This document shows, piece by piece, positions 1-10,619 of a stretch of 64,000 bases of DNA. The translations under genes were made by a program, and so were the position numbers. The stretch comes from Hermodice carunculata (taxonomy: Eukaryota > Annelida > Polychaeta > Eunicida > Amphinomidae). Each line of letters begins with the position of its first letter. The first letter of the stretch is position 1. The stretch is taken from NCBI GenBank assembly GCA_964020975.1, contig OZ026622.1, forward strand, positions 89,819,462 through 89,883,461. Direction: 5' to 3'. The notes below the pieces were generated by a model. It saw only the letters and a program-made list of their open reading frames with translations, ran no database searches and had not been told where the DNA came from.

Positions 1-1152
1 GGTTAGTCTGTAAATGCACGGAAGAAATACGTTGCTGTATATATTTTCTATAAAGTTAGAGGAAGCCAGATCTGTATCTACATTTGGTAGATTATTGTTA
101 AAAATCACCAAGAAGTTAACTTGGTTTATATTCTTGTTTAGTTTTTTCAAGGATAACTTCAATCGTTAATTGAAATTTACTAAGAGTGGACAGTATTTGT
201 AGATTAATAATAGCACGTTGAGATTGGACGGTATTTAGTGGGTAAGCATACGTATCACGAGGTCCAGTCCAAAGGTCAGAATCTTTTTGAGCCGATAAAA
301 TCCTCCAAGAATGTCCAAAAAGGGTGTTGTATTTATTTAGCATAAAGGCCCATTATATAGTGTAAAATGATAAAGGTGCGCCTGATAAATATACATAAAA
401 ATTCTTAAACTTTCATTGTCTTTTCAGTGGATGCATCTAAATAAAAAACCAATGAATTAAGTTAGATTGATACCTTTTTCTGCAACCCCTTTGACGAAAA
501 TCATTATCTAAGATTCTAAAACATTTTGTTTCGTTGAATGGGCCTGTAACATATTAATTAGAGATAGGATTACACTTCCATCTTTCTAGGTTTTTTTAAG
601 AGTTTCAACCTAAAAAATTGTGGGTGTCCGTAATTGGTATAAATTTAAATCTATATAACGGGTATAGTGTGTCCATTACATGTGCAGGCCCTGCAAACAT
701 ACCCAGAGAACCAACGTCGTTGTCCGTATGAGCGATAGTTTGGAAGTCGAAACCAATTAAAATTTTTAAACAGCCCCAATTTCCCCCAAGATTCGAGCAA
801 TTTTGAAGATATAAAATTAGTGTGGGTGCTAGTGTCATGCAAAATTTGGATGCTGTGAGCGCTATAGTCAGGCAAAATTTGAAGTTACTTGCTCCAGATG
901 TGTCTGAGTTTAAAATCACACAAGAGTTAAGTGGAAAAAGTAACCAAAACTGAAGAAAACAACGAAAAATAGATAGAAATATGGACAAGGAAAGAAAGAA
1001 TATTGAGAAAAAACAATGTGCTCACACACATTAGCAATGGACCAGTCTGTTTGCACGTGTGTGTTTGTGTAAGTGAATACTGATTTCATAGCACTTCCTG
1101 TATTTCGCGAAGCTTATAATAAAATATGTAACAATGGTAAAAATCAGTGCGG

Positions 1153-1183
<31 letters not shown>

Positions 1184-1540
1184 TGTATATATAGATAGAT
1201 ATTTATTGACAATAAGAATACAATATGCAAAGAGTATTACATGGAGCAAAATTAAATGAACTGTCCATTAAATAACGAAACATTCGCAGGCGAAAATATA
1301 GATAGGAGTGATCATGGAGAGACAAAGAAAAAACCAAGTCCAACCTATGTAGTGCACCGCGAGGAAACTTCAAGAAACAGCATATCTAACCAATGTGTGA
1401 TGACATACATGCAAACCATCATGCATGCTAAATGTCCTTTTGAGCTTGTTTCAATAGTTCAAGAAAAATACTCTAGGACATGGTGACACATGAGTACTAG
1501 ATCAGTACGGTTGCATTGGTTGTCAAAAAAGATTTGATAC
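1..1540. other. AT-rich stretch, no gene recognised
   Basis: I see no protein family, exon or element end here. The only distinct structure is a (GT)n tract at about 1153-1180 that runs into TATATAGATAGATA. The short open frames on both strands have no recognisable motif and look like chance. Confidence 0.6.
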
Positions 1541-1544
1541 TTCA

Positions 1545-1985
1545 TGGGCCATCAAATATCCTAGTACAATAGATACGGTTACTAAACTTCTGAATAAGAT
1601 ATTACGGATCATCACATTTTCAAGTTTTAATTCACATACTGATCCTCATTTCCACACATCTAAATTATTGAAATTTCAAATTTCAAATTTAAAGATTATC
1701 TTGTTTCTGCCGTGTTTAGAATCCTCTTTCCTGAAGTATCAAGTGTCCATAACTATAACACTAGACAAACACGTGACTTTTATATACAGCAAGTTAGGAC
1801 TTATGTAGGGAAGTTTGGGATAATATATCATGGACCGGACCGGAAATTTGTGTACTTTTCATCCCAGTAATTATTGTTTAGTTTATAATTATATGTAGTC
1901 AGTGCTGTCTCAGCCGGGAGGAAAATGAGCCCCAAAGAGGCTTCATTCCTCTAGCTGAAAATCTTGCTTTCATTAAACCTGTCTC
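1545..1985 (+). mobile_element. LINE 3' fragment: ORF2 C-terminus and 3' UTR (CR1/L2-like)
   Basis: The + strand encodes pieces of a LINE ORF2 tail. One frame (about 1585-1725) reads KILRIITFSSFNSHTDPHFH. After a frame change, about 1727-1850 carries HNYNTRQTRDFY and GKFGIIYHGP. These match the usual C-terminal signatures of CR1/L2-like ORF2 proteins: the region after the thumb with ALRIITFS, then YNTR, then GKxxIxYxGPxxWN. The expected WN after GP is lost. What follows (1900-1985) looks like a LINE 3' UTR ending TTTCATTAAA. The copy is 5'-truncated, carries at least one frameshift and has stops. Only the last ~100 codons survive, so it is inactive. Confidence 0.75.
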
Positions 1986-2149
1986 AGGTACATAACACTC
2001 TTTTCCTTATTTCAATGTATGTGTCTTTTTCTGGTGCATTATGTTTTCTCATGTATGTATGCTTTTCATCAAATAAAAGTACAATACAAAACTACACAAT
2101 CATGAATGTGGAAAATTAAGGTCCTTATATCTCTCACAAATATAAGACC

Positions 2150-2482
2150 TGCCGTGCTTGGCATCCAGACCTCCGCTACAACGATTGATGAGGGGGTTCG
2201 TTGTCTGACACTAATCATTCCTTTCAACATACTCATGTATGTTGTCAATGTGTAAGCTGTTTGAGGCTATTTCTTTTGCTCTAACTCGCACAATGTAATA
2301 TATACCCTTTCTCATCATTAGGTGAAATCCATGATAGTGTCGGTCTTCCCTGCCAAAATGAATTGTCTCCTGACATTGTCTAGATTTTCACATGTAGCAC
2401 TTAATTATCATTTATATATATCTTGAGGATTCTATGTACACTATGTTTTTTGTCAAATAAACTTATTCTGAGTCTGAGTCTG
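2150..2482 (+). mobile_element. LINE 3' end with AATAAA and (TCTGAG)n tail
   Basis: Non-coding sequence ends in AATAAA (2456-2461), immediately followed by a short array of TCTGAG (2467-2482). The same arrangement, AATAAA then TCTGAG units, ends the long LINE on the minus strand at 17091-17127. I therefore read this as the 3' UTR and tail of a related LINE. The upstream boundary is a guess. It could instead belong to the C-terminal fragment just before it, but that fragment appears to have its own end. Confidence 0.5.
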
Positions 2483-2550
2483 TGATTTTAAGGGTCTTTG
2501 CTTAGCAAGAGAAGTCTTAAAAGTACAATTAGGCAGAACCTTATTGCATC

Positions 2551-2916
2551 TTAATGTGATTTTGCTACATTTTGGAAATATTTCAACGACGTTGGGCTTA
2601 TACTTTCGGTGGCAGTGGCCTTACTTACGTCCAATAATGTTAGGAGGAAATAAACTTCATTTTCCGTCACAGTTATAGTTGATAATTTATTGTTGTGTAA
2701 CAGTTGAGCATTTGGCATATAAAAGTTAGTGTCGTCAACAATAACTTGTTCTAAAAGGAAATTGTTCAACACTTCAGTCTTCACTTTGGTTCTGACTTTT
2801 TGTGTCCCCGTCCAGCAAATAATCTTCCCCATCATTTTGGCCCCTTTGAATAAAATGGCCAACCACGTTCCACCAGTTTTTCCTGGGGACAAAACAAACA
2901 CGTAATTATGACTCAC
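2551..2916 (-). mobile_element. LINE ORF2 linker fragment (Jockey/CR1 superfamily)
   Basis: A 121-codon minus-strand frame carries the segment that joins endonuclease to reverse transcriptase in Jockey/CR1-type ORF2. Visible parts are EVLNNFLLEQ, DDTNFYMPNAQL, ITVTENEVYFLLTLLDVSKA and ISPTSLKYF. The last two correspond to the family signature ITExEVxxLLxxLDVxKAxGPDxISPxxLK, where the GPDG box has drifted to TATES. Neither the endonuclease nor the RT palm is present, so this is an isolated internal piece. It is convergent with the LINE tail just upstream. Confidence 0.75.
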
Positions 2917-3138
2917 TTATAACTATTGACTACACTCCATTGATACAGTTCCAAGCACTAAGTAAATAAAAAAAAATGTTGATCGTTTGATAACATGACC
3001 CTCCCGTGTACACAGTGTTTTGTTAACAAAACAAAGTGTAGACAAATATTCCCGTGACGTTTATTCTAAAGCCCTAATGTCGCGGTGAAGGAAGTGTATC
3101 GCTGGGAGAGATAAAGACAAACCACTGTTTAGTGTACA

Positions 3139-3217
3139 TATAATTGTCTTAGCAGCATCATTCTACAGCAACCGACTGCGGTATTTACTTTGATCGAGTG
3201 TCATGTCTAACACCACG
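3139..3217 (+). promoter_or_regulatory. Possible TATA box and short first exon
   Basis: TATAAT lies at 3139-3144, followed by an ATG at 3203 opening five codons (MSNTT). A good splice donor GTAAGA then begins at 3218, in phase 0. A CGTGACGT site lies about 85 bases upstream of the TATA. The layout fits a first exon, but the phase does not match the next convincing exon, at 10469, which needs phase 1. If real, it belongs to another transcript or needs an unseen exon. Confidence 0.2.
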
Positions 3218-3893
3218 GTAAGAAAAACGTTTTGACTGTTACTTTGAAGGTATTTACAGTAACTAGTGTTAATTTGTGGGACATATTTAAATGTGTCATT
3301 GAAGAAAATTCCATACACAATAAAACCGGATTTTCTACCTTAATGGTTACAGAGAGGATCGATTGCTGGTTACTTTGTTTTGTTGTATTCAGTAGTTATG
3401 TAGGAAGACTCTTGGTTTCTAGACCGGGCGAACTTTATTCCGGGGAGGGGGAGGGGGATCAGGGATTTTGCGTACTGGGGTACTGGGCATTTTTGTTTTT
3501 ACGTACTTATATCCTGGAAGTCCTTTTTAATTTCCGTACTTTGTACCAACCATTTTTGGTGTAGTTTATTTTCCGTACCTTGTCCTTGGAAAAACGATCA
3601 CTTTTAATATGCAGCGTACTAGTGTCCACCCCCCTCACCATATCATCCCCACGGGATTGCATGGTGGAGCTGGGCGCGTGCCAACACACCCCTTACCATG
3701 ATGCTTATGCATATTCGTATAAACAGTAGATACATGTACTAAATGTAATGACAAAACATTCCTTTTAACGTAATTTTCATCGATGTGACATTAGAAATCT
3801 CCATAGAAAGTCAAGTTTGAAGTTAATTTGGCATCAAAATCATAATTTTGATTAGTTGACTCTTCATAGAAAGGAAAATACACATCCTATTCA
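3218..3893. other. No gene recognised
   Basis: Open frames here, such as the + frame at 3232-3564, show no family motif. I see no element ends. Confidence 0.5.
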
Positions 3894-3975
3894 GTATGTA
3901 TGTATGTATGTATGTATGTATGTATGTATGTATGTATGTATGTATGTATGTATGTATGTATGTATGTACGTATGT
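3894..3975. repeat. (GTAT)n microsatellite
   Basis: About 20 tandem GTAT units, nearly perfect, with one C substitution near the right end. Open frames through it (poly-MYVC) are artefacts. Confidence 0.97.
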
Positions 3976-4310
3976 GTTGTGAGTATGCATATCATCTTGA
4001 AAATCGAGAATGAAAAAGGAGCTACAGTTGCATTTCTCGGTGCAGTATTTAACTGGCTGAATTTCGTGCCCTTTTACAGACAGATAAAACTATCCAAACA
4101 TTCAGGAAAAAGTGAGAACTTGCCTGGAGGTATCGAGCGGCCCCCTTAATTGTAATTCTGGCACAAGACTTCAAAGACAGGCCCATAGCTGGGCCATCAT
4201 AATTGTGAGAGGGTCATCAAAATGTACAATCCTGATTTGAAAATGTAATTAGAAGTTGGTGTAAGCTGCATCAGTACAAAATAAGATCCTGGGGTTTAAT
4301 TGTGGACAAC

Positions 4311-4313
<3 letters not shown>

Positions 4314-4366
<53 letters not shown>

Positions 4367-4412
4367 CATATATATATATATGCATACATACATACACACG
4401 TACGTACGTACG

Positions 4413-4483
<71 letters not shown>
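4314..4483. repeat. Compound (TA)n / (ACGT)n microsatellite
   Basis: Two long (TA)n blocks (about 4314-4362 and 4417-4483) flank a short segment with CATACATACA and tandem CGTA units around 4398-4415. The whole is close to palindromic and could extrude a cruciform. The poly-YI open frames inside are artefacts. Confidence 0.95.
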
Positions 4484-4489
<6 letters not shown>

Positions 4490-4555
4490 AAGTAGAGCCA
4501 ACCTACGTGTTATGTCCAATCAAGTGAGTCTTGGACACAGAGTGTGGTCTGCTTT

Positions 4556-4742
4556 TTGGGTAACCTCTGCTCATGTTTTGAAGATGGCTTCGGCATTGAA
4601 AATGTCAAGACAGAGATTGTAGAATCTTTGTTGGTCCAGATGAGTTTTGGTCAGATATTTTTGTTAAACAAAGGTTAAACGAACACCATGCCGCTGTCAA
4701 GCTTAATGTAAAAGGGCAATGTCTGTCTAACCAAATAACCAG
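4556..4742 (+). repeat. Dispersed repeat, copy 1 (inverted partner at 7812-8052)
   Basis: This segment is homologous to the reverse complement of 7812-8052. Shared blocks include ACCTCTGCTCATGTTTT, a CCAGATG(A/G)GTTTT(G/A)GTCAG block and GCTGTCAA. In one frame it reads VGPDEFW...[15 protein letters not shown]...LSNQITS, suggesting a coding repeat such as a transposon ORF. I cannot name the family. Confidence 0.55.
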
Positions 4743-4788
4743 CACTTTCCGTACAATCTGAGTTTTTCTGAAATAGACACTCAACTAG

Positions 4789-4800
4789 TATATATGTATG

Positions 4801-4834
<34 letters not shown>

Positions 4835-4845
4835 TGTATGTATGT

Positions 4846-4933
<88 letters not shown>

Positions 4934-4945
4934 TATATATATATA
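4789..4945. repeat. Compound (GTAT)n (TA)n microsatellite
   Basis: About 12 GTAT units followed by about 50 TA units with one CATA interruption. This is the same GTAT-to-TA order as the neighbouring tracts at 3.9 and 4.3 kb. Confidence 0.96.
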
Positions 4946-6280
4946 AGGGAGCGAAAAGAATATTACTTTCAACGAAAATTTAGACCCAAATTAAATAAAA
5001 ATAGAAAAGACTTCACGAAATTATTATGAAGCTGAAATGTTCAAGTAGGCTTAATTATCGAGAGCGGGACTTTACAACGTCACACCACGAGCGTTATGCT
5101 AATGATTCATATTATGACGTCATAGAATCAAAACCTCACGTAACCATTACCAAAGCATGAGCGCCAGTATTTTGTTTGAGAATGAAGCTTGAAAAGAGAA
5201 TAAAAATTTCTAAAACCGGTAGCCAAATATAACAGAAAAAAGCCTGCAGTTATTTATTTGTTACAAATATATATATATATGGGTCGAACATGTGGGTGTC
5301 CAGCTGCCCAAGACAACTGAAACATTGTTATGGCAACTAAAGGTAATACCCGAGGTATTTTATAATACGAAATAAGCCACTACAGATATTAGAAATGATG
5401 TGGTACCGTTTGTGCACATTTCACATACGAAGTACTTTATTACATCTTTACTACATTTTGCCTACTTGAATAGCTATTACGAGAGGTCAGCAAGTGTTAT
5501 CTGTGTGTTCCAGTGAATATAAAGCGGAATACACAAAATTCTTGAAAGTCTGAAAAACTAACACAATAAATATGGTCTTGTTGGTTATACACACGGATAT
5601 ATGATATTTAATATGCATTTATGATATATGATAATAAATAAATGTGAAATTTCAAGCTTCTATTTGTGAATTAAGAATGGAATTTTGACATTTGATTAGT
5701 CAGTGTTTCTACATGCAATGATTTAATACTGTGCTCCACATTCATAAATCAGTAGCTTACCTACTATTTTACTTTTTGAGGCACCGTTAAACTGATTTTG
5801 AATATTTTTGTTCATTTAGAGAGTTGACACATTTTGTAGATGATAGCGGTTGTTTCATGGCCTTAATGGGAGTCTCCTGACCAAGATATGTTACGAATAT
5901 GTATTGTGTACAAAACAATGGTCAAATATAGGTTGTCTGAGTCTGAGCCTGAGTCTGTACACAAATATGGTATCTATCTTATGTCCAGATTTAGCATATG
6001 TAGCCCCAAAACAATGTAAAGAAATTAGCAAAACACTTTCAATGTTGACGTGTTAATGGACCATGTTAACCTGTGGATCTTGATCATTGAAAATAAGTAG
6101 GTTTCTGCTATAAAATGTCTGTCTAACACGGATATTAAAGAGCAAATAAAAAGCTACAGTAATTAACCGATATGAAAATATAATATGATATATGTTTACT
6201 GCTGGGAAAAAAATGTCACCCCCATTGATTTTGCATAACATATAACATCAACAGCGTAGCTTAGGGTATGACTGAGCTGT
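4946..6280. other. No gene recognised; one LINE-tail-like motif
   Basis: No coding family is visible. A short array of TCTGAG/CCTGAG at 5936-5957 matches the 3' tails of LINEs at 2467 and 17091. The sequence before it lacks an obvious AATAAA, so it may be a severely truncated LINE 3' end. Confidence 0.4.
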
Positions 6281-6308
6281 CACACACACACACACACACA
6301 CACACACA
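6281..6308. repeat. (CA)n microsatellite
   Basis: Fourteen CA units directly before the transposase remnant. Confidence 0.95.
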
Positions 6309-6329
6309 ATGCCAGACAGACAAAACATC

Positions 6330-6760
6330 CAGAGAGGTGCAAAAATTATATCTGGTATTTGGTGCCTGTGGGCTTTACAAGGGGGCCATGGTACTACTTG
6401 GGTCAATGTGAATCTACAATGCCACAGCGTAGGGGTCACGAACAACTGTCTGTATTTGACAGGGGTAGAATCATTGGGATGCAAGAGGGTGGCCTTTTTC
6501 AACGGCAAGGATAATGGGGTAATAGATGGAAGAAGAATGCCTTCTGAGAAGTTCGTGGAAGGATGTTACATGGTCGAACATGACCACTACGTAGGAGGCA
6601 GTGTCATGATGTGGGGCGGGGGGGAGGGCAATTACAGCAACAGGGAGAACAGCTCTCATCAGGGTGAACAGGACACTAACAGGGCTGTGCTACGTGGATT
6701 AAATCCTACCCTCAGTTGACGAATAGATCCACTCTAGACTAATTGGCACAGAGCCTCACA
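6330..6760 (+). mobile_element. Tc1/mariner-type transposase remnant
   Basis: A + strand frame (stop at 6719) contains the middle of a Tc1-family DDE transposase. MVEHDHYVGGSVMMWGG corresponds to the family block VLExDRFGGGSVMVWGG, just after the second half of the catalytic core. Upstream, FNGKDNGVIDGRRMP aligns with the degenerate SDESRF...DGRxRVYRR region, where the catalytic DE is lost. Downstream, LRGLNPTLS fits a decayed YxDxILxPxLS. No terminal inverted repeats were found. DNA transposase chemistry is known for the family; this copy is clearly dead. It sits beside a (CA)n tract. Confidence 0.7.
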
Positions 6761-7811
6761 GACCAGGGGAATCAAATTCTGCAGGCGGACATCACCAACT
6801 TGCTGACAAGCAGCATGCCAAGGCAGATGTAAGCTTGCTTACAGAAGTGTGGTGGTCACAGCCACTATTGATGTATGTAGCCTCCCAACAACAAAAACAA
6901 CAGCAAAAAAGGTCCTTATAAGATCACCATTTCCTCCCAAAAGAGACGTAAAAAGCAATAATACAATAAAGTAACCAACTCCCCACAAACATCATCATGA
7001 CACGTGCATAGCATTGAACAAGGAGGCTGGCATCTTTTTTTCCAGCAGTGTATATGTGCATGACATGCGCTTGAAATAATAATATAATGAGTATTTAGAT
7101 TTGTGCATATGATGCCAGCTATGCAAGACGTTCAAGTGCCTGGTCATAATGGGGACCCCACCAGGAAATAGACAATATTTACCCACATATGCAGCCAGCC
7201 TGACAGACAGCAAATGTAAATATATTCCAGACTGAGCACTTTCACTTTTGTCTGGGTCAATATTTGTGTTCTCACAGGTCTAAGAAGCCTGGTATGTCCC
7301 AAGTGCACAATCATCTTTCTTCTCTCACTGCTAGGACATCAATTGCCCCAACTTGATATCACTGTCATGGACAACTCGCACATGGCGTTTTAAAACGATT
7401 GAAAAAGCCGGAAAATATTTTTGTTTACATTATGGTTTAATCGACGTTAAGCCCTGGCCTCTATTGCAAATGTTAGATCCATTGTGGCAGCTTTGTTATA
7501 GTGCCAAAGTCTGTCAAATCAGGGATTGCAGCAAAATATGAGTGAAGCTGACACCACTGAGACCGACAAAAAGCGTCCTCGGTAGGCTGCCCCCCCCCCC
7601 CCCCCGACACGTACATTAACATGGAACGAAAAAGAAAAGCAAGAAAAGGAGATTTTGGGTTCAGATAACTGAGTTTAATCTGTCTACAGGTGTCATCTGC
7701 AGTAGGTTTTACTGCATATGAAAGATAAAGATGGCTTCATTTGCTGAACAAACTACATATACATGCATGTCAAGTGTTTAAATCAAAGTTACTGAGACTC
7801 TAAATAAGTGG
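6761..7811. other. No gene recognised; poly-C run
   Basis: A 16-base C run lies at 7590-7605. Nothing else is recognisable; the open frames at 6995-7213 (-) and 7353-7541 (+) carry no motif. Confidence 0.5.
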
Positions 7812-8052
7812 CAGTCAGTTAATAAGTCAGACATTATCATGTAGTAAAAGTTGACAGCCGTATAGTGTTCACTTAGTTGTTCAAATCACCAAAAAGGAAA
7901 AGCGGAATTTTACATAGTTGTTAATGGCAATGCCTGACTAAAACCCATCTGGGCCAACACAAATTCTACAGGTCTATTTCCCCTGTATGACCACCTCCAG
8001 TGTCTAAATGTCAAAACTGCCTCCAAAACATGAGCAGAGGTAGTTAATGGGT
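7812..8052 (-). repeat. Dispersed repeat, copy 2 (inverted partner at 4556-4742)
   Basis: Read on the minus strand it follows copy 1 block by block, including ACCTCTGCTCATGTTTT and a frame reading CRICVGPDGF where copy 1 has CRIFVGPDEFW. It has diverged by roughly a third and carries an extra ~35 bases. With copy 1 it forms an inverted pair 3.3 kb apart. Confidence 0.55.
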
Positions 8053-8153
8053 GGATTTTTCCACAAGTAAACCATATGTTCTTAGTTGGCGCTAAAGTAA
8101 GAACTTGTCGTTTAATTGCGGTAAAAATTCACAAAATTGACTACATCTGTTTC

Positions 8154-8238
8154 ACTTATGGACCTCCAAAATTAATCTAATGAAGTCTGTATAATTTGTT
8201 TTTCTCACCTGTATAGATCATTTTGGAGGTCCATAAGT
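8154..8238. repeat. Short perfect inverted repeat (hairpin)
   Basis: The arms ACTTATGGACCTCCAAAAT (8154-8172) and its exact complement (8220-8238) are separated by 47 bases. A third weaker copy of the motif lies near 8575. It may be the remains of a small fold-back element. Confidence 0.8.
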
Positions 8239-9125
8239 TAAGTTTGGGGTCTACAACCACTTCAACAGGAAATGTTGATATAAAAAAATATGAGCTCACA
8301 AATTGCACGCAGGGGTTTGGAAGGGTAAACTAGGTCAAAATCACACAATTCAGAATTTTTTTGTTAGAAGTTTAATTTCATCGACAATATTTTTCGTCTC
8401 CTTTGTGTCAAGGATTCATTCATCGATTTGGTTCACTGCTCTGTAGTGAAAGATTCGATGAACATGTCCGAGTTGCTGCTTTAAATAAATTTGTATATGT
8501 AATTTATCATACTAAAAAGTTCAAGACAAGAAGCTTGTGTTTTGTTTGTATCGCTACATTTACTGCTAAATTATGAACCTCCACAATTGAATTGTTGAAC
8601 TCAAATTATGATTTGTGTCGATCAATAATTAAATTATGGGGCTAAAAATGAGGAGAAAGAGTCATGAGAATTGTATAATCGGGACCCGCAGACACAATTA
8701 TTGTATTCGTACCTTTGACAAGATTTCCCCTTTGTCACCATTTCTGCAGGTTTTTTGTTAGTTGCCCTGGCGCTTGCTTGGAGTATATATGTTCACTTAG
8801 TCTTAAGGATTATACTCAATATTGCCAACAATAAACGAAATATCCTCTCGCATCAACATATAGCCGCATATTGAAGACTAACTTTCCCCCACGCCATCAT
8901 AATTATGAGGTAACTTACCATACTTTTTGGTTTCATTAAGCGGACGGCAATGCTGAGTCCTAGAGTCCAACAAAATATAGCGTATCATCTTCTTTACAGG
9001 ATAATTTAGATTTACCAAAACCAATGATCCAGGAAATGAACACTGCCACAGGGGCGTCCACCGAGGGTAAGCAATTTCCATTCTGCGGGCCAGTTTAGCT
9101 GCTTCAACTTTCTTAGACATAATGG

Positions 9126-9129
<4 letters not shown>
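8239..9129. other. No gene recognised
   Basis: AT-rich sequence without family motifs. The minus frame that crosses the AG tract is open mainly because of the tract. Confidence 0.5.

Positions 9130-9216
<87 letters not shown>
9130..9216. repeat. (AG)n microsatellite
   Basis: About 43 uninterrupted AG units. The poly-SL frames on the other strand are artefacts. Confidence 0.98.
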
Positions 9217-9217
<1 letters not shown>

Positions 9218-9605
9218 ATGCTCTTGCCACTTGCTGACATGCTATGAATAGAATTTATAAGTATATAAGTTGAAATAACCTTAAGCAAAATAAACGCAAT
9301 GGTAACCTCGTGGTAGTTAGGTTCTGGAAAAGGTTTTAATAAGGCCCAACAGTATGTTAATAGTCCCGTATACAGCAGTCGGCAATCATGCAGCTGCAAT
9401 GTCTCCAATAGATCCATTAATAACATGTTATTTCACTTTTTTAAAACTTGGCATTCTAAGCTGAAATAGTCACTTCACCTGCTAGTTTTCCATTTCTGTT
9501 TCAGAATATTGTAATTTATCTGGTAAATTAGTTTTTTAAGTCCATGCAATTAACAAATATAGGTAATTGGGCGATTCAGTTTGATTTCATGTCACAAGAC
9601 GTAGT

Positions 9606-9770
9606 GGGCGCGCCGCCAATACACACAAACTACACGTCACATGTATGCGTGAAAGACAAGTGGGGCACAGATTTTTTCCGGAATTTGTGGGGAGTTCTGC
9701 ATATATGAGTTACAAGTTTCGTATAGTGTGAGTTACTGTCAACTAATCTGGACAAAGATCAGAAGCAGTG
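9606..9770 (+). promoter_or_regulatory. Candidate promoter and 5' UTR of gene A
   Basis: A GC-rich GGGCGCGCC box (9606-9614) abuts GCCAAT (9615-9620), in an otherwise AT-rich area. A TATATG box (9702-9707) lies about 80 bases downstream, so transcription would start near 9732-9742. That leaves a 30-40-base leader before the ATG at 9771, which has a purine at -3. The spacing is that of a classical polymerase II promoter. This is inference from motifs only. Confidence 0.35.
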
Positions 9771-9846
9771 ATGCCAGGAAGAGGACGTTTTGCAATACAC
9801 AGTACAACCTGGAAAATGTACGGGAAAACGTTTTACCACAGAGAAG
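9771..9846 (+). CDS. Gene A, candidate exon 1
   Basis: An ATG opens 25 codons (MPGRGRFAIHSTTW...FYHRE) and reaches a splice donor AAG|GTAC at 9846/9847 in phase 1. Joining to the exon at 10469 restores a glycine codon and keeps the frame open. The peptide is basic and has no signal sequence. Reading through the donor stays open for some 30 more codons, so an unspliced short frame is an alternative. The exon is chosen because the promoter-like elements upstream and the phase both fit. Moderate to low confidence. Confidence 0.3.
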
Positions 9847-10115
9847 GTACACAAGGAACAATGTCACGACTCACCACTTCCTGTTCAAAACGGACGACCA
9901 CTAGAACAAGCTACTATTGTTTATCTTCAAGAGGGCAACATCTGTAACAGTTAGATACCAGGTATAATTACCTGGTGCTGGCATGTGCTGAGTACCTCTC
10001 CCGTTCAAGTGACAGGGAAAGTGGCCAGCCGTCATGTTTCCTATTCTTGCTATCTCCACACTTTCAGCATGAATCCGTTATTTTAATATTAAAAGTGAAA
10101 ACACACACACACACA

Positions 10116-10118
<3 letters not shown>

Positions 10119-10192
<74 letters not shown>
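10119..10192. repeat. (CA)n then (TA)n microsatellite
   Basis: Eight AC units (10101-10116) are followed by about 37 AT units, inside the presumed first intron of gene A. Open frames across it on both strands are artefacts. Confidence 0.96.
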
Positions 10193-10195
<3 letters not shown>

Positions 10196-10468
10196 CATTG
10201 TATCGTTACGATTGGAAAACCAAACGAAGAAAATTCTCTGTATGAAGTCACAGTCGTGCCTGACACGTTTATTCAAATCAAGACAGTTGCTGTATGAATT
10301 TTTCTGAGCGATCTATTTCATTATTGTCTTCCATGCAGACTTAGCACCATGCTGTTTATTTATTACACAGAACTCTTGTGTGGAGTAAAAATTAATCAGG
10401 CATTTTGTAAAAATCGTATGTCTTTAACTGCACTGTGTATTATGCAGGATTGTTTTCTTCTCCTTTAG

Positions 10469-10609
10469 GTGATGAAGTTGATTGCAGTGTTTGTAATGCC
10501 TTTCAACCCAAAAAATGTTACATCAAGCATGTGGAATCTGCAAAATATCTGCACATTGACGAAACAAACCAACTTGGATTAGCTGCACTAAGAAAAGGTA
10601 TAACAGAAT
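10469..10609 (+). CDS. Gene A, candidate exon 2 (possible beta-trefoil segment)
   Basis: This is the best-bounded exon in the left half. A strong pyrimidine tract ends TTCTTCTCCTTTAG|, followed by 141 bases open in phase 1, then a consensus donor |GTAAGT at 10610. The peptide DEVDCSVCNAF, KKCYIKHVESAKYLHIDE, NQLGLAALRKGITE has a Cys-x2-Cys at its start. It also has the alternation (YIKH..SAKYLHID...GLAAL) typical of one beta-trefoil repeat, as in fascin-like or hisactophilin-like folds. That fold is an inference from pattern alone. Both ends are phase 1, so it joins the exons at 9846 and 32832. Confidence 0.5.
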
Positions 10610-10619
10610 GTAAGTAGTT

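Noticed and set aside
4300-4527. Open frames encoding alternating Tyr-Ile (also at 4.8, 10.1, 11.5, 14.9 kb)
   Set aside because: They are translations of (TA)n tracts with no other coding content.
8878-9426. 182-codon minus-strand open frame
   Set aside because: It is held open by the (AG)n tract (poly Ser-Leu). The flanking parts show no family motif or exon signals.
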